From assembly GCF_003072505.1 (NCBI RefSeq), contig NZ_NTGB01000001.1:1216659-1280658 (forward strand): a DNA stretch of 64,000 bases, in the 5' to 3' direction. The DNA is from Polynucleobacter rarus (GTDB lineage Bacteria > Pseudomonadota > Gammaproteobacteria > Burkholderiales > Burkholderiaceae). The position numbers were made by a program, and so were the translations under genes. The stretch's first letter is position 1. Every line of letters starts with the position of its first letter. Positions 56,317 to 64,000 of this stretch are shown here, in pieces. Under the pieces are notes generated by a model. It was not told the DNA's origin. It worked only from the letters and a program-made list of their open reading frames with translations, and did no database searches.

Positions 56317-57570
56317 TTATTTCTCAATATTATTCGATACTGGATAGTCTCTGGAATAAACTGGCTTTGAAATAAATTCGGCAGTTTTGTAATTCCAAAA
56401 CTGCGTCACATTTGGGTAAGTTTTGATAATGGAGTTGGTTAAACGACCATCTATCTTCACTACTTTACGAATATAAACATTCATAATCGGATTACCCAAA
56501 GCATCTAAAGTGATTTTTCCGCGGGGATCGTCACTAACGGTAACATTACGAAGAGCACTCATAAATTCCGCTTTATTTTCGATATTCCCTTTTACTTCTT
56601 TTAGTGCTTTCTCTAGCATTAGAGCTGCACCGTATGCACCCACAGAATAATAACCAGGCGCTTGTTTAAAGTCCTTCATCATGCCCTGAGCAAACTTTTC
56701 ATTGTTGGGGTTTTTAATTGTCTCAGCATACCAACCAGAAGAAATAATATCCAAGGCCTCATCACCCATTGAGCCCAAAATGCCTTCATCAACAGCTGTC
56801 ATATTCGCAATGACCGGAAGCTTTTCTTTCATCCCGTACTCTTTGTACTGTCTGAGGAATTTAACGCCGTTACTTCCAGCAAAGGCAATATAAACAGCAT
56901 CAATATTAGGTTTAATTTGACTAATGTAAGCTCCATAATCAGCTGTATTTAATGGGGCCCATAATTTTTGAACTACTTTGCCACCATTTTCTTCAAAGGT
57001 TCTTTGAAAGCCACCTACGTTTTCATGACCAAAAGCAAAATCATCACCAATAATTGCAATACGTTTGTATTTCAACTCTTTAGCAGCGTATTCACCAAGG
57101 GGATGATTCGCTTGCGCAGAACTTCCTACAGCACGAACAAACCATGGATTTGGTTTACGCTGCGTTAGATCTTCAGCCCCAGCTGATGGCGAAATCGTAG
57201 GTATTTCAGAGCGTTTGATAAAGTCATCCACAGCGATGGCTTCAAAGGCTGCTAAAGGTCCAATGACAACCTGTACTTTATTTTTTTCGACCATCTCTTG
57301 CATTTTGGATTTAGTAATTGCCGGTTGACCACCTGTATCACCAGTAAATAACTCAACTTTGCGACCAGCAATTGTATTATTTCTTTCTTTTAAGAAAAGT
57401 TTAATTGCCTCTTCCATTTGGATGCCACCAGCAGCTAATGCACCTGATTTGATCGTTAAAAATCCCACTCGAATAGGCTCTGTAGAAGCGGCTAGAGATG
57501 GTTGAATAGCACTCAAGCTAAAACCACATGCAGCGATCAGAATGGCTAAAGTTTTTCTTTTAAGTTGCAT
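56317..57570 (-). CDS. LivK-type ABC substrate-binding protein, Sec signal
   Basis: 417 residues, strongly similar along its length to the protein at 50475 (shared GPLAAFEAIAVDDFI / EALAVDDYI, QRKPNPWFVRA, NVTQFWNYK / NVSQFWTYD, VYSRDYP / VYSRDFP). The signal here is a plain Sec type (LAILIAACGFSLSAIQPSLAAS). It has no membrane genes of its own and probably shares LivHMGF, giving the transporter a second ligand range. Confidence 0.9.
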   Translation of the reverse strand: MQLKRKTLAILIAACGFSLSAIQPSLAASTEPIRVGFLTIKSGALAAGGIQMEEAIKLFLKERNNTIAGRKVELFTGDTGGQPAITKSKMQEMVEKNKVQVVIGPLAAFEAIAVDDFIKRSEIPTISPSAGAEDLTQRKPNPWFVRAVGSSAQANHPLGEYAAKELKYKRIAIIGDDFAFGHENVGGFQRTFEENGGKVVQKLWAPLNTADYGAYISQIKPNIDAVYIAFAGSNGVKFLRQYKEYGMKEKLPVIANMTAVDEGILGSMGDEALDIISSGWYAETIKNPNNEKFAQGMMKDFKQAPGYYSVGAYGAALMLEKALKEVKGNIENKAEFMSALRNVTVSDDPRGKITLDALGNPIMNVYIRKVVKIDGRLTNSIIKTYPNVTQFWNYKTAEFISKPVYSRDYPVSNNIEK

Positions 57571-57728
57571 TATTATCTCCTTATTAATCGTGCCTCAATT
57601 ATGCTATATTTAGGCGATTGAAAAAAGTATAATTGGCAATTGTATGTTTTCATCCAACAGTTCCATTCATTAAAAATTATTCAATAAGAGACCTGTCAAA
57701 CACTAACCGCTAATTTTGGAAAATCAAT

Positions 57729-58526
57729 ATGTCTATCAACTTCGAATCCGTCAATCTGCAATTTAACCAGCACCAACTTAGCGTTAAAGTTTACGGCGCA
57801 GGCCCATCCATTGTTTTGTTTCACTCTTTGTTAGCAGATCAAACGAGTTTTGATAAAGTCTTACCCAACTTAGCCAAAGATCATCAAGTAATCGTATTAA
57901 GTTTGCCGGGATTTGAATCATCGAGCTTCGTAGGTGGTTCACTAGATGCTATAGCAGATCAAATTGGCGGCGCTTTAAAAACATTAAATTTATCACCTGC
58001 TCCCATCTTTTTAGGGAATGGCTACGGTGGTTTTGTGGCACTCAATACGGCCATTAGACACCCAGCATTAGTCTCCAAACTGATCTTAGCTGATTGTGGC
58101 GCCTGCTTCACAGAACCTGGTCGTGCAGCGTTCAGAGGAATGTCTGAGAATGCCAAAAACAAAGGCTTGACCGCAATTGCTGATGTGGCGATGCGTAGGC
58201 TTTTTGCACCCGCTTACCAAGAACAACATCCAGAGTTAATTGCACAGCGTAAAGAGCGCTTTTTGAGTATTGATATGGAAACCTTCCACGGCGCTTGTAA
58301 TGCTCTTGCTACAATGGATTTAAGACCCTTAGTAAAAGATTTGCAGATTCCAGCACTTGTGCTTTGTGGAGAATTGGATGAAGCAACTCCACCGGCGATG
58401 TCTGAGGAGTTGGCAAATTTACTTCCGAAAGCAAGTCTGAACATTTTGCCTGGTTTAGCTCACGTTCCACAACTACAAGATCCAGAGGCATTCTATGCGG
58501 CAATTCAAGATTTCATCAAAAACTAA
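57729..58526 (+). CDS. Alpha/beta hydrolase-fold protein lacking the nucleophile serine
   Basis: 265 residues with normal fold motifs: VLFHSLLADQTSFDKV, the acid region LVLCGELDEATPP and the histidine in PGLAHVPQLQDPE. The nucleophile elbow, however, reads LGNGYGGFVAL: glycine 98 stands where G-x-S-x-G hydrolases have serine. The codon is GGC. It may be a non-hydrolytic member (lyase, decarboxylase, binding protein) or use another nucleophile. It is followed by a dehydrogenase gene after 65 bases. Confidence 0.8.
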   Translation: MSINFESVNLQFNQHQLSVKVYGAGPSIVLFHSLLADQTSFDKVLPNLAKDHQVIVLSLPGFESSSFVGGSLDAIADQIGGALKTLNLSPAPIFLGNGYGGFVALNTAIRHPALVSKLILADCGACFTEPGRAAFRGMSENAKNKGLTAIADVAMRRLFAPAYQEQHPELIAQRKERFLSIDMETFHGACNALATMDLRPLVKDLQIPALVLCGELDEATPPAMSEELANLLPKASLNILPGLAHVPQLQDPEAFYAAIQDFIKN

Positions 58527-58591
58527 ACAATCGTTGTAGTCTTGTTTTACTTTTTAACCCACTAACTTATTAATACTTAAAGAACTCTAAG

Positions 58592-59623
58592 ATGACTAAC
58601 AAATTAACGAAAACAAGTACTAAAAAAACGCCCACTAAGACGAGTCCTAAAACAAAATTAACGTCCGCATCTGATGTATCTAGCGATGAAAAAACAATCG
58701 TCCTGACAACTAAAGTTGGGGTGGTTGGTTTGGGCATCATGGGCTCTTCAATCGCGACAAACTTGCATGCTGCAGGCTTCGATGTTTTTGGCTTTGACCC
58801 GAGCAAAGAACAACAAAAATTACTCAAAAAAGTAGGAATTACCATCTGTGCACAAGTGTCGCAGGTGGCACAATCCTGTGATTACATATTGCTATCTTTG
58901 CCATCTGTTTATGCTTTAAAAGCCGTTTCTGAAGAGATTGCTGCAAATGCAAAAAAAGGTACTATCGTTGCTGAATTAGGTACTCTACCCCATGATGCAA
59001 AAGAAGCAGCTCGAGTATTACTCGCTACTAAAGGCATCATATTGCTGGATTGCCCTCTCTCCGGAACTGGTGCTCAAGCGATTACTAGAGACCTAGCTGT
59101 ATATGCGAGTGGTGATAAGAAAGCCATTACAAAAATGGATTCCGTCTTTGAAGGTTTTGCCCGTGCCAGATATAATGTTGGCGAGTTTGGCCAAGGGATG
59201 AAAATGAAATTGGTGGCGAATCATTTAGTAGCGATTCATAACGTGGCAGCGGCTGAGGCGATTCTGCTTGGTGCTGAAATGGGTTTAGATGCTAACCAAG
59301 TTGTTGAAGTAATTGGTGACGGCGCTGGTAGTTCAAGAATGTTCCAGGTCCGTGGCCCATCGATGGCCAACCGTACTTGGAATGTAGCGACTATGAAGAT
59401 TGAGGTCTGGGCGAAAGATATGCATTTAATTGGCGAAGCTATCAAGTCTTACAATGTCCCAGCCCCACTCTTTAGTTCATGCATGCCAATTTATCATGCT
59501 GCAGCAGCACTAGGTCATCAAAAGGATGACACAGCAGTTGTTTATAAAGTATTAGAGAACTGGTCAACAAGTGCTGTTAAAAAAGCCCCTATCAAAAGCA
59601 CTAAAAAAGTATCTAAATCTTAA
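58592..59623 (+). CDS. NAD-dependent beta-hydroxyacid dehydrogenase with Lys-rich ends
   Basis: 343 residues. The core (about 40-325) has VGVVGLGIMGSSIATNLHAAG, LDCPLSGTGAQAITRDLAVY and GQGMKMKLVANHL with the catalytic lysine, as in 3-hydroxyisobutyrate dehydrogenases. The first 40 residues are a Lys/Thr/Ser-rich leader (TSTKKTPTKTSPKTK) and the last 15 another basic tail (VKKAPIKSTKKVSKS). No internal start lies between the leader and the NAD motif except within it, so the leader is likely translated. Confidence 0.85.
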   Translation: MTNKLTKTSTKKTPTKTSPKTKLTSASDVSSDEKTIVLTTKVGVVGLGIMGSSIATNLHAAGFDVFGFDPSKEQQKLLKKVGITICAQVSQVAQSCDYILLSLPSVYALKAVSEEIAANAKKGTIVAELGTLPHDAKEAARVLLATKGIILLDCPLSGTGAQAITRDLAVYASGDKKAITKMDSVFEGFARARYNVGEFGQGMKMKLVANHLVAIHNVAAAEAILLGAEMGLDANQVVEVIGDGAGSSRMFQVRGPSMANRTWNVATMKIEVWAKDMHLIGEAIKSYNVPAPLFSSCMPIYHAAAALGHQKDDTAVVYKVLENWSTSAVKKAPIKSTKKVSKS

Positions 59624-60934
59624 TTAATGGCTTAAACGTCGGTAAAAATGTTGGATGTGTGAGTTACTTCGCACATCCAATGGCTTGATGGGTTTAGCTA
59701 AATTGATTCCATCTAGAGTCGTACAACGGCTTAAAGCCACATAGACTTGACCAGGTGCAAAAGCACCTCCCGCTAAATCAACTGTAACTCTCTCCAAAGT
59801 CTTTCCTTGACTCTTATGAATAGTAACTGCCCAAGCAAGCATCAAGGGGAATTGCTGAAAACTACCGTTTACCACTGGTTTGATTTGGTCTAACTTATCG
59901 TCGTACTCATACTGATAAGACTCCCATGTGAAGACTGGTACTTCGACAAAATTTGAATATCTTGAGGATTTTCCAAGCGGTGGATCTAATTCAACTGTGA
60001 CGCTATCAGTTGAAAATTGCACTACTCTACCGAGTGAACCGTTCATCCACTTTCTTGGGATATTTTTATCATTTGCAGTAAACATGACCCTAGCATCTAA
60101 CTTTAAAGTGAGGTCCATAGGCGAGGGTAAGTTTCTCTCATCTACCACAAACTTCCCCTCCATTCGTCCACGGTAAATTTTCGTAGTGGTGTTCAGGGCG
60201 CTCATAGCCTGTTGATTAATATTGTCAGCACGTTGATTGGTCGTAGTTAGGACAATAGTGTGATTATTGGACGGATTGTTTGGTTGATAGCAACTATCGT
60301 TAATAATTCTTAAGGCTTGTTCAACACCTTGATTAATCCGAACTTGATTTAATAAGCTAGTAAAGGATTCATCTTTTTGGCGAAAGATTTTTTTTAACTC
60401 TATAAATGTTAACTCTCGATTACGCAGAGCCATTGCATGAAAGAAATAAGGTTCTTCATAGTCCCTACTTCTTAAGACTTCGAGTTCTTCAGCTCTAACA
60501 ACTGGAGGGAGCTGAAATAAATCACCGACAAAAATAATTTGCACTCCTCCAAATGGCCGCCCTTCTCTTGGTCCATTGACTCGCAAAAACATATCAATCG
60601 CATCGACCATATCAGCTCGAACCATGGACACTTCATCAATCACTAAAACACCTAGTTTGTTATAAAGGCGTCGATCTTTGAGTTTTTTAATATCTTCTTC
60701 AGGAAAAATTAAACGCGGGGGAAATTTAAAGAAAGAATGAATGGTCATTCCCCGAACCTGCAGAGCAGCAACACCGGTTGGGGCCACAACAGCCAGTTCC
60801 TGGGTAGAGTTTGTCCTTAAATAATTAACTAAAGTAGATTTACCAGTTCCAGCTCTACCACTAATAAAAATGTAAGGATCTTTGCTTTCAATAGCGGCCA
60901 GCACCGCCTCATATTCTGGAGTAATTTCAATCAA
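59624..60934 (-). CDS. PIF1/RecD-like superfamily 1B DNA helicase
   Basis: 436 residues. Walker A SGRAGTGKSTLV (26-34 core), motif II VLVIDEVSMVRADM, motif III IIFVGDLFQLPPV, motif V/VI WAVTIHKSQGKTLERV and YVALSRCTTLDGI. It would unwind DNA 5' to 3', with G-quadruplex or recombination roles known for PIF1 relatives. It converges directly on the dehydrogenase gene with no gap, and is 30 bases downstream of the FrnE-like gene. Confidence 0.9.
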   Translation of the reverse strand: MIEITPEYEAVLAAIESKDPYIFISGRAGTGKSTLVNYLRTNSTQELAVVAPTGVAALQVRGMTIHSFFKFPPRLIFPEEDIKKLKDRRLYNKLGVLVIDEVSMVRADMVDAIDMFLRVNGPREGRPFGGVQIIFVGDLFQLPPVVRAEELEVLRSRDYEEPYFFHAMALRNRELTFIELKKIFRQKDESFTSLLNQVRINQGVEQALRIINDSCYQPNNPSNNHTIVLTTTNQRADNINQQAMSALNTTTKIYRGRMEGKFVVDERNLPSPMDLTLKLDARVMFTANDKNIPRKWMNGSLGRVVQFSTDSVTVELDPPLGKSSRYSNFVEVPVFTWESYQYEYDDKLDQIKPVVNGSFQQFPLMLAWAVTIHKSQGKTLERVTVDLAGGAFAPGQVYVALSRCTTLDGINLAKPIKPLDVRSNSHIQHFYRRLSH

Positions 60935-60964
60935 AACAAAATTTCTATCGTTTAAATTGGATTA

Positions 60965-61636
60965 CTATTTTGTATCTGCTAGAAATTCATCCACAATTTC
61001 TTGGAATGCATTTTCAAATACTTCGATGGGCTGCGCACCTTGCAGTAAGTACTTTCCGTTCATAATAATGGATGGAACTGACTGAATCCCCAAATGTCGA
61101 TAATGCTCTTCCATTTCGCGTACTTCTTGGCCATATTGACCTGAGTTAATTATTTCAAGTGCTTGTAATGGGTCTAAATCTGCCCGTTCCACTGCCGCGC
61201 AAAGCTTATAAGGATCCTCTAAATCTTCATTCCGACAAAAGCACGTCTCTAACAACTCTCTTTTTAATCGATATTGGGCTACGTATCCATGTTCCTCTAA
61301 AGCCCAATGCAACAAGCGATGACAAGTAAAAGTGTTATAAATCATCGGCCTAATTTCATCATTAAAATCAAATCCAGCTAAGCGAGCATGTTCCCGAATT
61401 TTAATTTGATTGATTTTTATATCATGGGCCGATGAGCCATATTTCTCGGACAAATGCTCGATTGTATTCATCCCACCTTTTGGCACATTTGGATTTAATT
61501 CAAATGGTCTGAAAAATATCTCTACTTCAGCTTGATCGCCAACATTCAGTGCTGCTTGTTCAAGATGTCCAAGGCCAACCGCGCACCATGGGCAAGCGAC
61601 ATCTGAAACGAAATCTACGTGAATTTTTACTATCAT
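60965..61636 (-). CDS. DsbA-family FrnE-like oxidoreductase
   Basis: 223 residues, cytosolic (no signal). The thioredoxin-fold site CPWC is at residues 15-18 (SDVACPWCAVGLGHLE); FFRPFELNPNVPKGG and GIQSVPSIIMNGKYLLQGAQ (cis-proline region) are the FrnE/2-hydroxychromene-isomerase-like blocks. Likely a disulfide oxidoreductase or isomerase. Confidence 0.9.
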   Translation of the reverse strand: MIVKIHVDFVSDVACPWCAVGLGHLEQAALNVGDQAEVEIFFRPFELNPNVPKGGMNTIEHLSEKYGSSAHDIKINQIKIREHARLAGFDFNDEIRPMIYNTFTCHRLLHWALEEHGYVAQYRLKRELLETCFCRNEDLEDPYKLCAAVERADLDPLQALEIINSGQYGQEVREMEEHYRHLGIQSVPSIIMNGKYLLQGAQPIEVFENAFQEIVDEFLADTK

Positions 61637-62162
61637 GAATATATTATCTAATGAATTAAATACTAAAAAAAATTACTTAAACCTCATACTACAACAACCT
61701 TGATATTTATTACTACGTTCGGACCACTAACGATGATTTTGCCACAAGATCCAAAAAATGATCTACATCACCACCATTAACTTCTTTAATTATTGTGACC
61801 ACGGTAGCCATTGCTGCAAAACACAGCTTTAATTGATCTAAATTCATTGCCAGAGAGCAATCTAACCATCTTCGCTTCTTGATTTGAGAGTTGATCGAAT
61901 GGGCGACATCCTTCTTACTTTAGGACGAGTAATAGACCAACAAGAATGTAATTAGTCACCATTGGTAAACTATTGCGAATACAAAAGCATTTTTTTTAAC
62001 AATTAGAGAAGAACCTACAATTACAAAGTCTACTTTAATACCAGCCTAAAAACAGTTTCAGACCATGTAATAATGATTCTTCAAACTTTTTAAAACGCCT
62101 TGTAGTTTGTTCTTAATTCCTGAAATTCAGATTAAGATTGATTGCTCACAGATTAAAAAAAA
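61637..62162. other. Gene-poor stretch before the histidine kinase gene
   Basis: 526 AT-rich bases. I see no convincing intact gene. The left half on the minus strand holds a 68-codon open frame without a start codon (next entry). The right half, 61920-62162, shows nothing recognisable beyond AT-rich sequence that must contain the kinase promoter. Confidence 0.5.
61713..61919 (-). pseudogene. Possible remnant of a small DUF3606-like gene
   Basis: The minus-strand frame between two stops encodes about 68 residues including INSQIKKRRWLDCSLAMNLD and QLKLCFAAMATVV. The W-x(8)-L-x2-L-x3-A-x2-V spacing recalls DUF3606 proteins (about 60 residues). No ATG, GTG or TTG lies before the conserved part, so it would be a decayed gene. 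Recognition is weak. Confidence 0.25.
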
Positions 62163-64000
62163 ATGAATATTACTCTCATCTCATCTATTTTCTTGTTTTA
62201 TGGAATCTTGTCTCTTGCTTATGCAGGTGTGTTATTTCAATTCATTAGTAAAACTAAAGATTCTGCTATTACTTTCTGGGCTTTTGGTGCTTTATTGATG
62301 GGTATTGCTACGATTTTTACGATATTCCGAACTGAATCGAATTTATCATTAGCCTATCTCCTTTCAAATGGCCTCGCATTTAATGCCTATATCTTCTTCG
62401 CTATCGGACTCCAACAGATTGAGGGTAATGAAAGTAAATTCAAACATAAGGTAATTTACTCGATTGGATATCTTTTACTATATTGCAGTGCTTTAAGTTT
62501 TATTGGCTTGTATTTCAGTAAAACCTATCAAACAATTTGTGTATCAACTCTTGTATTCACGATATATTTATATTGTGGCTACATCTGTATTAGGATTAAT
62601 CGAAAAAATCCTAATTTACACATAAAAATACTAGCTGTCACGGCTTTCTTAAGCTCCTTAGTTTGGGCTTTTAGAATTATATTTGCACCCTTTGGAATAT
62701 CTGCGAGTGCCTTTGATACGAACATGATCAATTCACTTATTTTTATTTGCATATTTGTTTTGGGTATCTTTTGGTATTTTACTTTTAGTGCTTTTCTCTA
62801 TTCGCAAGCAAGTAAAGCTGAGCAAGTAGCACTTAACCGCTTTGAAGGAATGGCAACAACTTTGCCGTGCGCCCTTTATGAATTCGTGCTTTTTCCCGAT
62901 TACTCTAGTCAATTCACGTACATTAGCCCTTCCATTAAGGATATTCTTGGACACGACGCTGAGTCAATTATGGCGGACTCGTCCCTGATCATCGAACAAA
63001 TTCATCCAGATGATCAAGAACACTTTTGGAAGACCAATTTAGAAGCGTATTACTCTGGTAATACTTTTTTAATTGAAACTAGGTTAATCGTGGCAGATGG
63101 TTCAGTTAAATGGATTCAAGTTTCTTCTTCACCAAGAGGCGAGGACTTTAAAAATGTTCCCTGGAGCGGGTATATTATTGACATCACAAATCGAAAACAG
63201 TTTGAGATGAAGGCTAAAACTGTTGATTCATTAACCTTGTTAAATGAAGAAACGTCAAGGCTCTTAAAAGAAAAAGAACAACTTGTTGTTAGTTTGCTCA
63301 GGGCGAACAAAACATCGGTAACTGGCGCTCTAGCGGCATCAATTGCGCATGAATTAAATCAACCAATCGGTGCGTCGAATTTAAATATACAATTTTTACA
63401 AAAAAAGCTGAATCAAAATGAACTAGACCCTGAGCTGACTAGTAAGGTTCTAGCCCTATTGGCTAGGGATAATGACCGAGCAGGTACTATTATTCAATCA
63501 CTACGATCTATTTTTCTAGAGACTTACACGAAAAACGCATTAATTAACTTTGATAATGTTCTTCAGTCAGTCCTTTCGATCATCATGCCAGAAGCTAATA
63601 AGAAAGAGATTTCTATAAATATTGATGTTGAACCTAAGATACAAGTATCGATGAATGAAGTTGAATTGAATCAAATTTTATTAAATCTTCTGACTAACGC
63701 GATTAGAGAGTTATCCAATTCTGATGTCACACATAAAGAAATACTCATCAAAGGGACTCAGACTTCTACCGAAAACATGACTAGTATCTCAATTTCAGAT
63801 AGTGGGAGAGGGATTAGTGCAGACCGACATCACAATTTATTTGAATTATTAAGTAATGAAAAAAATATCGGGATGGGAATTGGTCTATGGCTGTGCAAAT
63901 ACATTGTTACAAAAAATGATGGAAAAATAGTTTATGAGAGAAGTGACATGGGCGGCGCTAAATTTACTCTCTCCATACCTAATAAAATATTAACTCCACG
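62163..64000 (+). CDS. Membrane-bound PAS sensor histidine kinase, cut by the right window edge
   Basis: 612 codons visible. Residues 1-220 contain about seven hydrophobic helices, a membrane sensor module. A PAS domain covers about 230-345 (YEFVLFPDYSSQFTYISPSI ... GYIIDITNRKQ). A coiled linker leads to HisKA with SIAHELNQPIGASNLN (phosphorylated H396) and an HATPase domain with NLLTNAIREL (N512), SDSGRGIS and IGMGIGLWLCKYI. The HELNQP form is typical of DctB/FixL-like kinases. The C-terminal end and any response regulator lie outside. Confidence 0.88.
   Translation, partial: MNITLISSIFLFYGILSLAYAGVLFQFISKTKDSAITFWAFGALLMGIATIFTIFRTESNLSLAYLLSNGLAFNAYIFFAIGLQQIEGNESKFKHKVIYSIGYLLLYCSALSFIGLYFSKTYQTICVSTLVFTIYLYCGYICIRINRKNPNLHIKILAVTAFLSSLVWAFRIIFAPFGISASAFDTNMINSLIFICIFVLGIFWYFTFSAFLYSQASKAEQVALNRFEGMATTLPCALYEFVLFPDYSSQFTYISPSIKDILGHDAESIMADSSLIIEQIHPDDQEHFWKTNLEAYYSGNTFLIETRLIVADGSVKWIQVSSSPRGEDFKNVPWSGYIIDITNRKQFEMKAKTVDSLTLLNEETSRLLKEKEQLVVSLLRANKTSVTGALAASIAHELNQPIGASNLNIQFLQKKLNQNELDPELTSKVLALLARDNDRAGTIIQSLRSIFLETYTKNALINFDNVLQSVLSIIMPEANKKEISINIDVEPKIQVSMNEVELNQILLNLLTNAIRELSNSDVTHKEILIKGTQTSTENMTSISISDSGRGISADRHHNLFELLSNEKNIGMGIGLWLCKYIVTKNDGKIVYERSDMGGAKFTLSIPNKILTP

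Noticed and set aside
1..64000. Search for tRNA, rRNA, CRISPR, insertion sequences, prophage and toxin-antitoxin or defence genes
   Set aside because: No cloverleaf, repeat-spacer array, transposase, integrase or phage structural gene was recognised anywhere in the window.

Overview
The window looks like chromosome of a low-GC betaproteobacterium, most likely a Burkholderiaceae member of the Polynucleobacter type. The evidence is the gene order fimV-asd-leuB-leuD-(entericidin-like)-leuC-gltA-sdhE-sdhB-sdhA-sdhD-sdhC with a divergent mdh, a DUF2863 gene, and a Bug-type solute-binding protein. I see no rRNA, tRNA, insertion sequence, prophage or CRISPR array.

Region 1 (1-13.8 kb) is core metabolism: leucine and aspartate-family biosynthesis, citrate synthase and succinate dehydrogenase on the minus strand, then malate dehydrogenase, a CitE-like lyase and a small MliC-like exported protein on the plus strand. 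Region 2 (13.8-26 kb) is housekeeping: DUF2863, yaaA, purU, rarA, a beta-ketoadipate-type operon (FAH-family hydrolase, pcaI, pcaJ, pcaF, nitroreductase), an iron alcohol dehydrogenase, a secreted nuclease, a zinc-ribbon/Smr protein and dusA.

Region 3 (26-36.3 kb) is the most unusual part: a very AT-rich exopolysaccharide locus. It has a BcsE-like c-di-GMP receptor (RxGD motif present) but no cellulose synthase. Instead it carries a short TPR/beta-barrel outer-membrane protein, a PgaC/chitin-synthase-type GT2 synthase, an 87-residue membrane protein, a membrane-anchored CE4-type deacetylase, a secreted GH46 chitosanase, an AlgX/AlgJ-like SGNH O-acetyltransferase and an AlgF-like protein. Together these suggest a c-di-GMP-controlled, partly deacetylated and possibly O-acetylated glucosamine polymer (chitosan-like), a combination I do not recognise as a described system.

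Region 4 (36.5-59.6 kb) is a catabolic island for an unknown aromatic or N-heterocyclic acid: Rieske oxygenase alpha/beta, Bug protein, YtcJ-type amidohydrolase, LLM flavin monooxygenase with flavin reductase, TetR regulator, two-subunit molybdenum hydroxylase, GlcG-like protein, two alpha/beta hydrolases (one lacking the nucleophile serine), two beta-hydroxyacid dehydrogenases, an ACMSD-like amidohydrolase/decarboxylase, and a LivHMGF transporter with two binding proteins. A shared 11-bp motif lies upstream of the transporter and in the LLM/TetR gap. Region 5 (59.6-64 kb) has a PIF1-like helicase, a FrnE-like DsbA-family protein, a gene-poor stretch with a possible small-gene remnant, and a membrane PAS histidine kinase running off the right edge.
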